The notes under the pieces: model-generated | Seen by the model: only the letters and a program-made list of their open reading frames with translations | Told to the model about the DNA's origin: nothing | Databases searched by the model: none | Part shown: in pieces, positions 12,450-23,881 of the stretch | Layout of the letters: each line of letters opens with the position of its first letter | Numbering within the stretch: position 1 is the stretch's first letter | NCBI GenBank assembly: GCA_963965975.1 | Contig: OZ014422.1 | Span: 3,557,155 to 3,621,154 of the forward strand | From: Xestospongia bergquistia | Taxonomy: Eukaryota > Porifera > Demospongiae > Haplosclerida > Petrosiidae | DNA length: 64,000 nucleotides | Reading direction: 5' to 3' | Position numbers and translations under genes: made by a program

Positions 12450-13065
12450 GTCTGATTAGGGAATGGTCCTAATGATAATACTGGAGCAGTTGAAAATCTA
12501 ATGATAGTCATTACGTGGGTGTATGCAGACATAGATGGGACAGCAATGATGCTGCTGTTATAATTAAAACTAACCAATCAATGTAAGTTATGATTATAAC
12601 AATGAAAAAGTTCATAGTCATTGATATCACTATTGTAGTTTATTAAACACACTATGTATAAAATTGTAAACTATAGCTGTCTAGTAGTAATGAGTGAAAA
12701 CATTTTTGTTGCCACCAGCACAACAATAGTAAAGTAGTTGTCCATTTAAAGTTATTTAACTACAAGATGTTTCTCTCTTTATTAAATAAATTTTTTTATT
12801 CCTTAGGGGCTGACATTGGATTGTTTAGTTCTGATATTAATATCAGTTCACTTGAATTTAACTGTTCTGGATATGAGACTAATATTACTCTTTGTTCTAT
12901 GAATATACTTACAAAAAGTAGTTTTGAAGAAAGCCGCAGGAGTAATATGTGGCTCACCTCCTTCAAATTGTAGAAGTCCCATGTGTCAAGAAATGGTAGA
13001 TGTTTTGCATTTACAAGTTCTTGTGATGGCTATTCTGATTGTTTGAGTTGACTAGATGAGCCTCC
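12450..13065 (+). pseudogene. SRCR domain plus LDL-receptor class A domain, broken exons
   Basis: The first exon-like piece (about 12450-12562) reads GNGPNDNTGAVE and, after a 1-bp shift, VGVCRHRWDSNDAAVI, which is the first half of a scavenger receptor Cys-rich (SRCR) domain. An intron follows, with acceptor CCTTAG at 12801-12806. The second exon gives ISSLEFNCSGYETNITLC, then after another shift AAGVICGSPPSNC, the SRCR C-terminal half. Next comes GRCFAFTSSCDGYSDCLS with a stop just before DE, an LDL-receptor class A module. SRCR-LDLa surface receptors are abundant in sponges. With two frameshifts and a stop this is a fragment or pseudogene. Confidence 0.65.
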
Positions 13066-14221
13066 TAGTCTGTTGATGGTAAGTCAACTAGATCTCTGTA
13101 GCTATAATTTATTTTTTATTCTACAATTAAACATTTAATATAGACTAAGTAGTAATACCATATGCTAGGTCAGTTAGTACCAAATCATTTTCATTTTTGA
13201 TTGAGTTTAACTTTCTGTAATGAGTACCACTTGGTAAATTTTACTCTTGTTCATTTTTTGGGAAACAATATCAGCAATTTACATAGTAAGATAGAATTCA
13301 AGAAGCGTATTATATTATAACAAAATGTAGTTTTATACATAATGAACTCGTGTTAGCATTAACTCTTCTCCTATATGGTTAGATATTAATTGAATTATGA
13401 AATAACAATCATTGTCCATTTTCTCATTTAGTTTTCTCTCAAAGTTTTGTTAACTCAACCTGAGACAGTAGAAGACACTAACTCTCATATAGTTTAGATG
13501 TTTGTAGATTGGTCTTCATTACTACAAAACCATCATGTAATACCAAAAAACAATACTAGATTCTATACAATGAGTAGTAAGGATGATATCTATAGTGGAC
13601 AGTTTATATCTTTAGAAACTGTCCTAGTTATAGAGGTGTCTTCAATACAGAAGTTAATAGTACTAACTTGATATTAGTGTGGGATTAAATTTGACTGTAT
13701 GTAGTTTTATTAATTCAGAGTAAAAGGATTCATTTGGTCAGCATAGTCCTTATCCACTAGCAATATAAATTAACTATGTATGTGATTATATAAATCAAAT
13801 GTTATATGCTATAAATCAATGACTATAATATCATTATAAGTTAACTATGTTATGTGCTGTAATCATTATCTGAGTTTTGTAAATAAGTCTTCTAATGTTA
13901 CTAGTAATGATAACACACCCAACATGAGGGCACATCCTTATATAGCTGACACTTTATTATATTAACCACTCTAAATATTGGATGTTACCTTAATTTGAAG
14001 TTGTCAGACTATATGTAAGTTATAGATTGCATTCTTTCAATATATTGTTGTTAATAATGTTTACAATATTTACCATGTGGTACTTTCCCTCTCACTTTGA
14101 TGACAAATGTATAATATTTTATTTTAAAGTTTGTGATTAATATAAATAACAATTAATGGTTGTTTAATTGTTTAAGTTAATCTCTCTCTTTCTCTCTCTG
14201 TCTCTGTCTCTCTCATAGGAC
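13066..14221. other. Spacer or intron, nothing recognised
   Basis: AT-rich sequence with no convincing exon. It ends in a polypyrimidine run (14180-14216) that serves as the acceptor tract of the first ATG2 exon recognised. Confidence 0.5.
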
Positions 14222-15921
14222 ACTTTTTTCTTTCTGTATGAACTCTTTCAACAACTAATACCATCCTCTCAATCATGAAGGTAAGTAACTTACACATCAT
14301 ATTATCTTAATATTAATTTCTAACAACAGGAGCAACAATTTCATCAACAGAGAACATCAATCAATTACATCATGTCACTGTTATAACCCAAAGCTTACAA
14401 GAACATCAGTTAATACTCCAGCAGTTATCTTCATCAAATCATTTGTCTTCTATCCTGATGTACCAATATGCATAGACTATGAAGCTAAGAGATTATACTT
14501 TGAACAAGTGGTTAGTTTTATACATCAATTTAACATATGTCATGTGATCTTCACATGATAGGGCACTCTAGGAGGGATACTCCTAGGATTAAGTCACTTG
14601 GATAACTCTGAGATTATATTGAAAGCTATTAGATATAAACAAGTGTCAGTTATTACCTATTATTGTATATACAATATTAACAATAGCTAATGATGAAGGT
14701 ATTCATTTTGTTCTTTGCCTCAGGATATTAGGATTGGACCAATTACTGGTTCAGGTTGTTGCAGAGTGGTTAGAGGATATTAAAAATTATCAGTTGTCAT
14801 GCATACTTCAAGGAGTTGGTCCCTTGTATCATGTCACCCAATTATGTATGAGAATGTAATATGATGAACTCTATCATCTCTCTCTTTCTCTTTCTCTCAG
14901 TTCAAGGTGTAGTAGATTTGTTGTGGTTACCAGTACAACAATATCAAGAAGATGGGCGTATTGTTTGGGGACTTCAAAGAGGAACTACCTCATTTGCTAG
15001 TTCTACTGGTATAGCTGTAGTTGAATTAACTAACAGGGTACTATATTCTGTCCAGGTATGTTCTTCAAAGTATATGTATCTTTGTGATATCTCTTTCTTC
15101 CCTCTCTTCCACATTTAGTCTTTAGCCCAGACAACATTTGATATGATTAGTGCAGAAGAGACACAATCCTCCACTGAGATTACCAATGATCAAGTCCCTC
15201 AGAGTAGGTCACACCAACCAGCTGATTTAAGAGAATGCTTTGTAAATGCTTACAATGTTGTGACTACAGTAAGGTTTTGTTATACAATGTTGTCTTAGTA
15301 TTATGTTAAAGCTAATTACTAACATATTAATATAATAATTAGTTAAATGAATGAGTTAATTAATTATTTAAGTCCATTACGTTAAATTCATTGTCTACAG
15401 AAGTCCAGTGGGATGGTGTGAGATCAGCATATTATACTACTGATCAATAACCTCTAAACTCTAAATATTATGTATTAAAGTGTATGACCAAAGATAAGAC
15501 TGTCCTACTAGGCCTTGCTATAAGGTCAGCTATCCCACTGGACTTTTGTAATTATCATTGTTCAGTGTGATATTGTTTAGTATGTGGTTATTGTGGCGTA
15601 GTTATAAATAACATAAAAATTTTTGATCTATTTAGGATAGTCTAACTATTCTGTATCGTTACCATCTCTCAATGTTATTATAACATTTCTTAGGATTTAG
15701 GTGACACTGGTTGGGACTTGTATCAAGCAGCTGCTACTGATCATGAAGAGTATGATATAACAGGAGCTGTGGGTGGAGTCCTGAATCATTTACCAGGTAA
15801 TATAGTCTGTCCCATAATCTTTGCTTTAGAAGCACTTGGACATGTGTTGGGTGGAGTAAAGAGTTTATTTGTTCCAGAAGCAAAAAAAGAAGCTTTTGAG
15901 AAATGGAAGACCAATCAATAA
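14222..15921 (+). CDS. ATG2: Autophagy-related protein 2 (ATG2), C-terminal exons
   Basis: Seven exons with GT-AG borders can be read: about 14220-14280, 14330-14507, 14562-14644, 14724-14855, 14901-15055, 15119-15268 and 15694-15921 (stop TAA). The last six join in frame. The protein shows the ATG2 C-terminal signatures in order: SFVFYPDVPICIDYEAKR, GTLGGILLGLSHL, AEWLEDIKNYQL, VVDLLWLPVQQYQEDGRI, WGLQRGTTSFASST, PADLRE and ITGAVGGVLNHLPGN. ATG2 is a bridge-like lipid-transfer protein that feeds phospholipids to the growing autophagosome membrane; its C-terminal part binds WIPI proteins and membranes. The first exon (DTFFFLYELFQQL) meets an in-frame TGA just before its donor, so it is either mis-joined or damaged. 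The large N-terminal chorein part was not found upstream, so this may be a 3' gene fragment or have distant 5' exons. Confidence 0.85.
15398..15548. mobile_element. 151-bp MITE-like element in an ATG2 intron
   Basis: Terminal inverted repeats of about 19 bp (left CAGAAGTCCAGTGGGATGG; the right end reads CAAAAGTCCAGTGGGATAG on the other strand) enclose an AT-rich core without coding capacity. TA lies on both sides (15396-15397 and 15549-15550), as expected for a Tc1/mariner-mobilised miniature element. It lies wholly inside the last ATG2 intron. Confidence 0.8.
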
Positions 15922-16156
15922 TGTTTATGTCATTGTTGCCCTAATATATGCAAAAATCTGAGAAGACAGTATAATGTAATAATTGTATTAATAACATCAA
16001 TATATTATGTTGCATACATTGTCTTCACCTTTTGTAATTTTAACTTTGTAAATATTAGATTAATGCACAATAATAAGTCAAAAAAACTAATGATTTGAAT
16101 TTAAAGATTTTTAGTAACTAATAGTGTTAAATACCAAAAAATACTACATTTCAATT
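15922..16156. other. Spacer between convergent ATG2 and homeobox genes
   Basis: The ATG2 stop (plus strand) and the homeobox-gene stop (minus strand) face each other 236 bp apart. AT-rich, presumably both 3' ends. Confidence 0.5.
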
Positions 16157-17480
<1,324 letters not shown>

Positions 17481-17655
17481 CTCTAAGCGAAGCAGACTAA
17501 TATGACAACACTTCTGCTGACTATTTTATATTCATACGTGAGTTCTTTATCGTTTGTACTGTGAAAAGTAACATTCCGTTAGATTACTCTTTAAAATATG
17601 ACTGGTATTACTTTGTTGAGTTTGCTGAACTCGTTGACACTTACATATAGAAAAA
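17481..17655. other. Spacer between the homeobox gene and the MULE
   Basis: Short AT-rich stretch upstream of the homeobox exons. Its last 9 bases (ATAGAAAAA, 17647-17655) are the left target-site duplication of the MULE. An upstream homeobox exon or promoter may have lain here. Confidence 0.5.
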
Positions 17656-17760
17656 CGAAGTGTCTACTCGACCGGTACCGGTTCGCATAATCAAAACCTT
17701 AAACAACCGGTTCCGGTAGACCTGGGGCTGTAAATAGAAAGCCGGGTAGTGGCCACACCC
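17656..17760 (+). repeat. Left terminal inverted repeat of the MULE
   Basis: 105 bp, matching the reverse complement of 21538-21642 with about four differences. It contains repeated ACCGG/CCGGT words that may be transposase-binding sites. Confidence 0.95.
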
Positions 17761-17776
17761 TCCACGTGCAATCTCA

Positions 17777-20700
17777 ATGGCTGAAACGAGGGACGATGCA
17801 GTGAGTGCGATTTTGAGCGATAGCTCCCCCAATTTTGAACCAAGAGTTAATGAGGCTGTACAGGAAGATGATCTTGTTACTTTTTCAATCGGAGAGAGCC
17901 TCAAAACGTTTGAAGAAATTGAGGAAAAGATCAAGAAGTATGAACTTTCCAGATCAGTTCAATTTTGGAGACGTGACTCAAGAACTATTGATGCTGCCCA
18001 AAGACGAATAGACAGGCCTCTCAATGCTAGACTCAAGTATTATGAAGTTGTTTATGCATGCATTCATGGAGGAAAAAAATTCAAATCTCAAGGCCAAGGA
18101 AAACGTGCTTCATCGTAAGTATACTGAGTCGGTCAGGTGTGCCCTGATTTTATTATCTTTTATAGAACTTTTCGAAAAGATTGTCCGGCATTAGTTTCTT
18201 TTCGTGCATCTGAGGATGGTCAAAGATTAATTTTGAAAAAAATAATAGAGGACCACACCCATGCAATCAATAAGGTAAGAGAGCGTGAGTATTGTAATTC
18301 AGTTAATAATATTGTCGTTTCAGCAATTATTTAAGCATCTTCCTCGTCAAAGAAAACTAAGCGATTCTGAGAAGAAAGGAGCGGAGAATTTCTTGAATGT
18401 AAAAGCTAACAAGAAGATTCTACAACATAAGCTCTCTCAAGAAACAGGAAAAGCTGTTACTTTGAAGGACATAACCAATTTACAAAGTTCCCTGCAAAAC
18501 AAAAGTACTCGAAACAATTTAGAAGCATCTGTTGAGAAACTTACTGATACTTATGGTAAGTGTCATGCATTCACTTGACTTATATGTATTATGGTGATGT
18601 TTTAACACTACTTATAGGTGCTTGTGTAGAAATAGTAATGAATGACTCGAGAGTACTGAAAGGTATTTATTTCCAGGATCAGGAAATGAAGGACATATTT
18701 GCCGCATATCCAGAATTTATTTGTATCGATGCTACTTATATGCTTCTCGAGTTACGGTTCCCTGTCTATTTTTTACTAGTAGAAGATGGAAACGGGCTAA
18801 GTGAAATAGCTGCAGTGTTTCTAATGCCGGAGGAGACAGAAGAATCCATGTCTCATATGATCGATTTCTTTAAGAAGGAAAATTCCAACTGGAAATCAAT
18901 TCGTGTGGTCATGGGTGATAAAGATTTGAGCCAAAGAGATGTTTTAGCCTGTTGTTTTCCATCTGCAACATTGCAGATTTGCCTCTTTCATACTTTCAGA
19001 AGCTTCCGGCGTGAAATTACAACTGAGAAGATGGGGATTACTGCTGGGCAGCGGAATATGTCATTGGAACTACTACAACAATTAGCTTACTCCACTTCAG
19101 TAGAGAAATACCAAGAGATATACTCACGTTTTTGTGATTCCGTACCTTCCACTGTTTTAGAGTACTTTAATAGCAACTGGCACCCAATCAGGGAACTATG
19201 GACTATGGGGATGAAGTACAACTCTGGAAATTTTCTTAACACAACAAATAATCGTTTAGAAAGTCTAAATGCTAAGTTGAAGTCTGTTGTGTCCAGATAC
19301 TCGTCACTGGAAGCATTTATGGAGAAATTTTTTTTAATCGTTCGAGTTCTTAGATCAGAGCGTGACCACAAGGCTGCTCTTGTAGCCAAAAAGTCCCTGT
19401 GACATACCATTCCACTAATGAAGAACACATTGTAAAATACATTGACCACTTGACAGAGTATGCTTTTAAGTTTGTGAAAAAGCAAATAGACCTGAAAGAT
19501 AAAGTAAATATCACAAGTACCTTGAAAGATGGTCACGAATACTACGAAGTTACTTTGAGTGAAGGTCTACTCAATGTTTCTACCACAAGCTGCACTTGTA
19601 TGTCATGGATATCCATGAAGTTACCCTGCAAGCACATATTCGCACTTAGAAAGAGACTGGAGGTAGATCTTTTTGCAGAAGAGCTGTGTGACATACAATG
19701 GTCTTTTAAATATTACAAAGAAAATCAACGCATCTTTCGAAGTAGCAGTTCTGTCACAGTTGAGAATGATTCTCCTGCAGTTACTATATCTGACTTACCT
19801 GTATCTACGAAACGCCCAATGTCTCAAGTATATACATGTATGTTGGTATGTATTGACCATGATAATTGTATTGAATAGGCAGACAAATTTCGCCACGTTT
19901 CAAAGATCACTACAACACTAGCTTCTCTTGCTTCTGAAAGTACTGGTGAGATGTTCACGTCTCAGTGTGATCTTCTGAAGAGAATAATTGCTGTCTGGGA
20001 GAATGGGGAGGAATTTAATGTACTAGGTTAGTTTCATGTATAATATGCCATATTTCAGTTAAGCTACATTTTTAATATGCTGTTAAAGCATGGAGTTTCA
20101 CTCACTAGTGCAATGATTACATAATAATGATAATGAATAACAGTAATGAAAATAAGCAATAATATATAGGAACAATAATTAACAATAACAATGAATAATG
20201 TATAGAATTGTATATACTGTAACACAATGTACATTTGCATTAACATTAGAAGATGGAAATGCACAAACATTGGTTGGTACTAGTGTGATTGGGCCGTTGA
20301 ATCATAATTCAAATTTACCATTGACAACAAGTACTGGTGAAAATGAAGGGGAATTGGAACAAAGTATTGACAATGTATTACTGAATATGTTAATCTTTAG
20401 TGTGTATCTTAGCTACTGCACAGGAGGAAGAAAGTAGTATGATGGAAATAGATTATACATGTCATTCAAGAGGTAGAGCAACAGTCATTTATTTACCAGT
20501 TTTATAGTTTTATTAGCTACATGTACATTAGATGTTTTGCCACCATTAGGCTCCTCAACTAATATGGCAGGTAAGCAGTACATATTTTGATTTGATGTGT
20601 AAAATATTTGTAAAGGAAAAACCACAAACAGAAGATTAACAGCAACAGCTTCAAAAAGTGTATGTAATGCTCTATAATGTGTTTTGTATTGTATTGTATG

Positions 20701-21413
20701 TTTTGGGATTAACCAAACCATTTCCCAGATTTCTCTCGCTGAATCAAAATACACCAGATCTCTCTATTCCTGACCTAGATGCAAGGATTCAGAATGAGCA
20801 AGTATCCCTTAAAGGTATAATTTGTACAACATGTAGTATTTATTTATTTTAATTTATTTAGATATATCACTTCCTCCAATAATTCGCAAAAGAGGAAGAC
20901 CTAAAGGGCATGAGAGCACTGTTATTGGCCTTCCTAAAAGACGAAAGTGTGACAAAGTCCTTCCATTCTTGAAATTACATACATCATTAAAAGAAGAAGG
21001 TACTTATTTTTGGCCTTTTGTTAGTGCTGACTATTATCGTTACAGTTATTTTGGGGTGGTTTGTTGACAAAGAAGAAGTGACTGCTGTAATGAAGTACCC
21101 CAAAAATCTGATTGAAGAAACAAGTGTAGAAGTATTACTAGAGAAGCTTCCAGACGCTGTTTTGGATGAGAATGTCGACATTAATCTTGTCCGTCATTAC
21201 TTCTCTAATGATGCTTGGATTCTTGTTCAGGATGTGGTAACCAGGAAGAAGAGAAATCCAGTTTATACTTGCAAGACTTGCCAGCATGACCTAAATGAGT
21301 TCCCTGCTATTGTTTGTGATCATTGCCTTAGTTGGTATCACATGAAGTGTGTTGGGCTAAAACAAAATCCAAAGGCAAAGCACTGGTTCTGTAGAGACTG
21401 TTACAAGAAATAA
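17777..21413 (+). CDS. MULE transposase with FAR1-like finger, DDE core, SWIM, AT-hook and PHD finger
   Basis: About 12 exons with GT-AG borders (17777-18114, 18166-18274, 18324-18555, 18618-19827, 19879-20026, 20250-20374, 20424-20472, 20517-20570, 20616-about 20660, about 20758-20814, 20862-20999, 21046-21413), some 950 residues. The N-terminus has a FAR1/WRKY-GCM1-like zinc motif (Cys in VYACIHGG, Cys in RKDCPA, DHTH). The transposase core keeps CIDATY (Asp at 18728), VMGDKD (Asp at 18917), CLFHTF and NNRLESL (Glu at 19259). A SWIM finger follows (CTC ... CKH, 19591-19635), then an AT-hook KRGRPKG (about 20888) and a C-terminal PHD finger (CKTC, CDHC, HMKC, CRDC; 21270-21401). It should bind the element's ends and cut and rejoin DNA in the nucleus. 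One frameshift lies near 19397, between core and SWIM; without it the gene would be intact. The start is the first ATG after the left repeat. Confidence 0.9.
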
Positions 21414-21537
21414 CTGCACCTTCAACTACATTATTTGTTAAAATACACATTGTTAATTTACACAACATTGCAACAATGATCTATTGTTTTCGAGTTATAA
21501 CTCGTCTGTAGATTCTTTGTATATCATCGTCGGTAAT

Positions 21538-21642
21538 GGGTGTGGCCACTACCCGGCTTTCTATTTACAGCCCCAGGGGTACCGGAACCGGTTGTTTAAG
21601 GTTTTGATTACGCGAACCGGTACCGGTCGAGTAGACACTTCG
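21538..21642 (-). repeat. Right terminal inverted repeat of the MULE
   Basis: Inverted partner of 17656-17760, followed directly by the right 9-bp target duplication at 21643-21651. Confidence 0.95.
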
Positions 21643-21651
21643 ATAGAAAAA

Positions 21652-22470
21652 ACTGATAAACTGACAAAGAACAAAAATAAATATACATAAAATATTATAA
21701 AAAATTAATAAAACCTATAATAATAGTAAGATTAATGATTAATAAAGATTAATTAAGATAATTAAGATTGTAAGTCTTGTAGATTAACTCGCCATGGCTT
21801 GGAATGGCACTAAAATAGTGATGTTGCTACTAGTAATTATGTCTTTAATGAGATTAGTTAATGGTGACTGATATTGTCATTGGAGGAGATATGAGAGGAC
21901 CAACATTTATTGAGAATCAGTAAAAATTATGAATGCTTATGAATCATATCTGCATAGTCTTTAAAATTGCATAATTTTATTTCCATTTGTTAGCCATACT
22001 ACAGGTCATGTATATAGTATGTAAGGATGTGTTATTATAATTCCATAATAACTTGCCTTACACCCATAATGGTACAATAAAGCTACCACTGTACATAGTG
22101 ACAACACTCTGCCAGTAGAAATACTGATTATTGAACATATCTTCATTGCTCTGACAATTGGAAACTACATGACTTTCTATTAGTATATTCTTTAATAGTG
22201 ACAGCAAAGATATGTTTACTCTTTGTAGCACCTTGTCCTGTGCTATTACATTCAATATAAATGATCATTGGTTAGTTACATCAACTTTACCACTTTAGAA
22301 TGATATTCATAACAAAATAGTACAATATGTAATTTGTAATTGATCAGTTGATTACAAATGAAAACAATAGCTCAAAACAATAACTACACACATCATCAAA
22401 AAACTCAAAATATGTCTCATTTCACCAAAACTTGTTGTGGAGACTTTATTGAAATTAACATGATATGTCA
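21652..22470. other. Spacer, nothing recognised
   Basis: Right flank of the MULE; AT-rich with no recognisable exon or repeat. Confidence 0.5.
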
Positions 22471-22478
22471 ATCTAGAT

Positions 22479-23111
22479 GTGACAATTTTGAGTAAAGAAG
22501 TCTTAGGAACTAAACTTCTCATCATAGGAGAAATATTTGCATCTGTTTATGGTTTGTTGGTTTGTAAACTGATAATAGGAAAGTCAATTAAAGATTATAA
22601 AACAATGTTAGTGTTATTTTACTCCATTACTGTGAAAATGATATTACATTTATTATATAATGGTTAATTGACATATCCATCCATTCTTTTGATATTTGTC
22701 ACAATTGACATTAGTATCATTGGTAAGTTATACAGAAGATTTATGTATTTCAAACTCTATTTATTACCTTTATATAGCTATATTGTTACTAATTGTGATA
22801 ATTGGAAGGGATTCTTTACTTTGCAGTTCAGTAAGTCTTCTTGACAGTCTAAATACTCCTACAGCATTTTGTACACTATCTGGTAATTTATCTTTATAAT
22901 TACATGGTTGGTTGTAACTACTGTTATGTTTAAAGATACTTTATTTTATTACTGTACACTGAATGTGATGTATTGGTGGGTTTTTCAAGTAAGAATTTTG
23001 TTCTTTAAATTGACATTTCCTTTCAATGTGAATAGCATAGAAAAAAGTGGAATGATGAAATATGTGTTTGCTATAATTACAATTCTAGGTAAATATAATT
23101 ATGATAATAAT

Positions 23112-23151
<40 letters not shown>

Positions 23152-23881
23152 TTAGCTCTGATATTTCCAGTACATCCTGTTATTGTGTCATTTGTGTCGA
23201 AACATACAAGTGTAATTTGCATAGATTTCCACCAACTCTTTGTAATCATAGCCCTTATATGTAGTTTAACACTTCTGTTATCATTGATGTTATTTTAGCT
23301 ATTGGAGTGTGTTTATTGATAATAGTTGTCTGGACAATAATTCACAGGGTAAATTTACAAACTAAACTTATTACCATTATCAATTTTTTAATTTATTACT
23401 CTCTCTACACAAGTAAGAAGGATGACCAGATGACTCATTTAAGTACAGGAGAAAAGAAGATTATTTCAGTATTTTGTACAAGTGTTGTTTTTGGTATCTT
23501 CACTTTAGTCGATGTCAGCTACAACACAGCAAATATAAACAAGCAACTAACTGCATTACCAGATTATTTAAATGGAAAGCTTTAGGTTATATTAGTGGAA
23601 AATGTAACAGAGCTGAGTTTGAACAGTACTATAATCCTTATGTCAATGCTATTGAATATATTCTGTTGAGATTAGTGCCTCTTACTATATTGAACTTTGT
23701 ATTAAAAAGTTCAACAATTTGCTAGAATATTATTGCAAAAACTTAGAATGAGAAGAACGAGAAACCTGTTAAAGCACCAATAAATTTATCTTCTGCTACC
23801 ACTCCTTCATTTGCTGATGGTAGCTTTACTGACAAGTATAATAACAGCAAGTCAAGTGAAGTCATTATCCCTCCAGAATAG
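22479..23881 (+). pseudogene. 7TM receptor-like gene, remnant A
   Basis: Exon-like pieces in order: about 22496-22665 (hydrophobic); about 22780-22885 (CSSVSLLDSLNTPTAFCTLSG, an extracellular-loop-like Cys motif); about 22905-23090 (helix with YWWVFQ, then FPFNV and MKYVFAIITILG); about 23163-23265 (YKCNLHRFPPTLC then a stop); 23300-23722 (AIGVCLLIIVVWTIIHR, GKCNRAEFEQYYNPYV, AIEYILLRLVPLTILNFVL); and a polar tail ending PPE-stop at 23881. The pattern RFPP..C, a helix with W..H, then C.R.EFE.Y..P and a last helix with VP...N resembles a family of 7TM receptors I recall from sponges. That assignment is from memory. A frameshift near 23570 and the stop after RFPPTLC argue for a pseudogene. Confidence 0.55.
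23117..23145. repeat. Short TA microsatellite
   Basis: (TA)n run within a putative intron of 7TM remnant A. Confidence 0.9.

Larger units (their letters stand above)
17656..21642 (+). mobile_element. Mutator-like (MULE) DNA transposon, 3987 bp
   Basis: Nearly identical 105-bp terminal inverted repeats (17656-17760 and 21538-21642, both beginning CGAAGTGTCTACTCGACCGG when read inward) enclose one multi-exon transposase gene. The 9-bp sequence ATAGAAAAA occurs directly outside both ends (17647-17655 and 21643-21651), a perfect target-site duplication of the size typical of Mutator elements. The high end similarity and intact duplication point to recent insertion. The termini are GC-richer than the surroundings. 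Confidence 0.96.

Noticed and set aside
19087..19536. Minus-strand open frame of 149 codons
   Set aside because: Antisense to the MULE transposase core and SWIM exon, which has conserved catalytic motifs on the plus strand.
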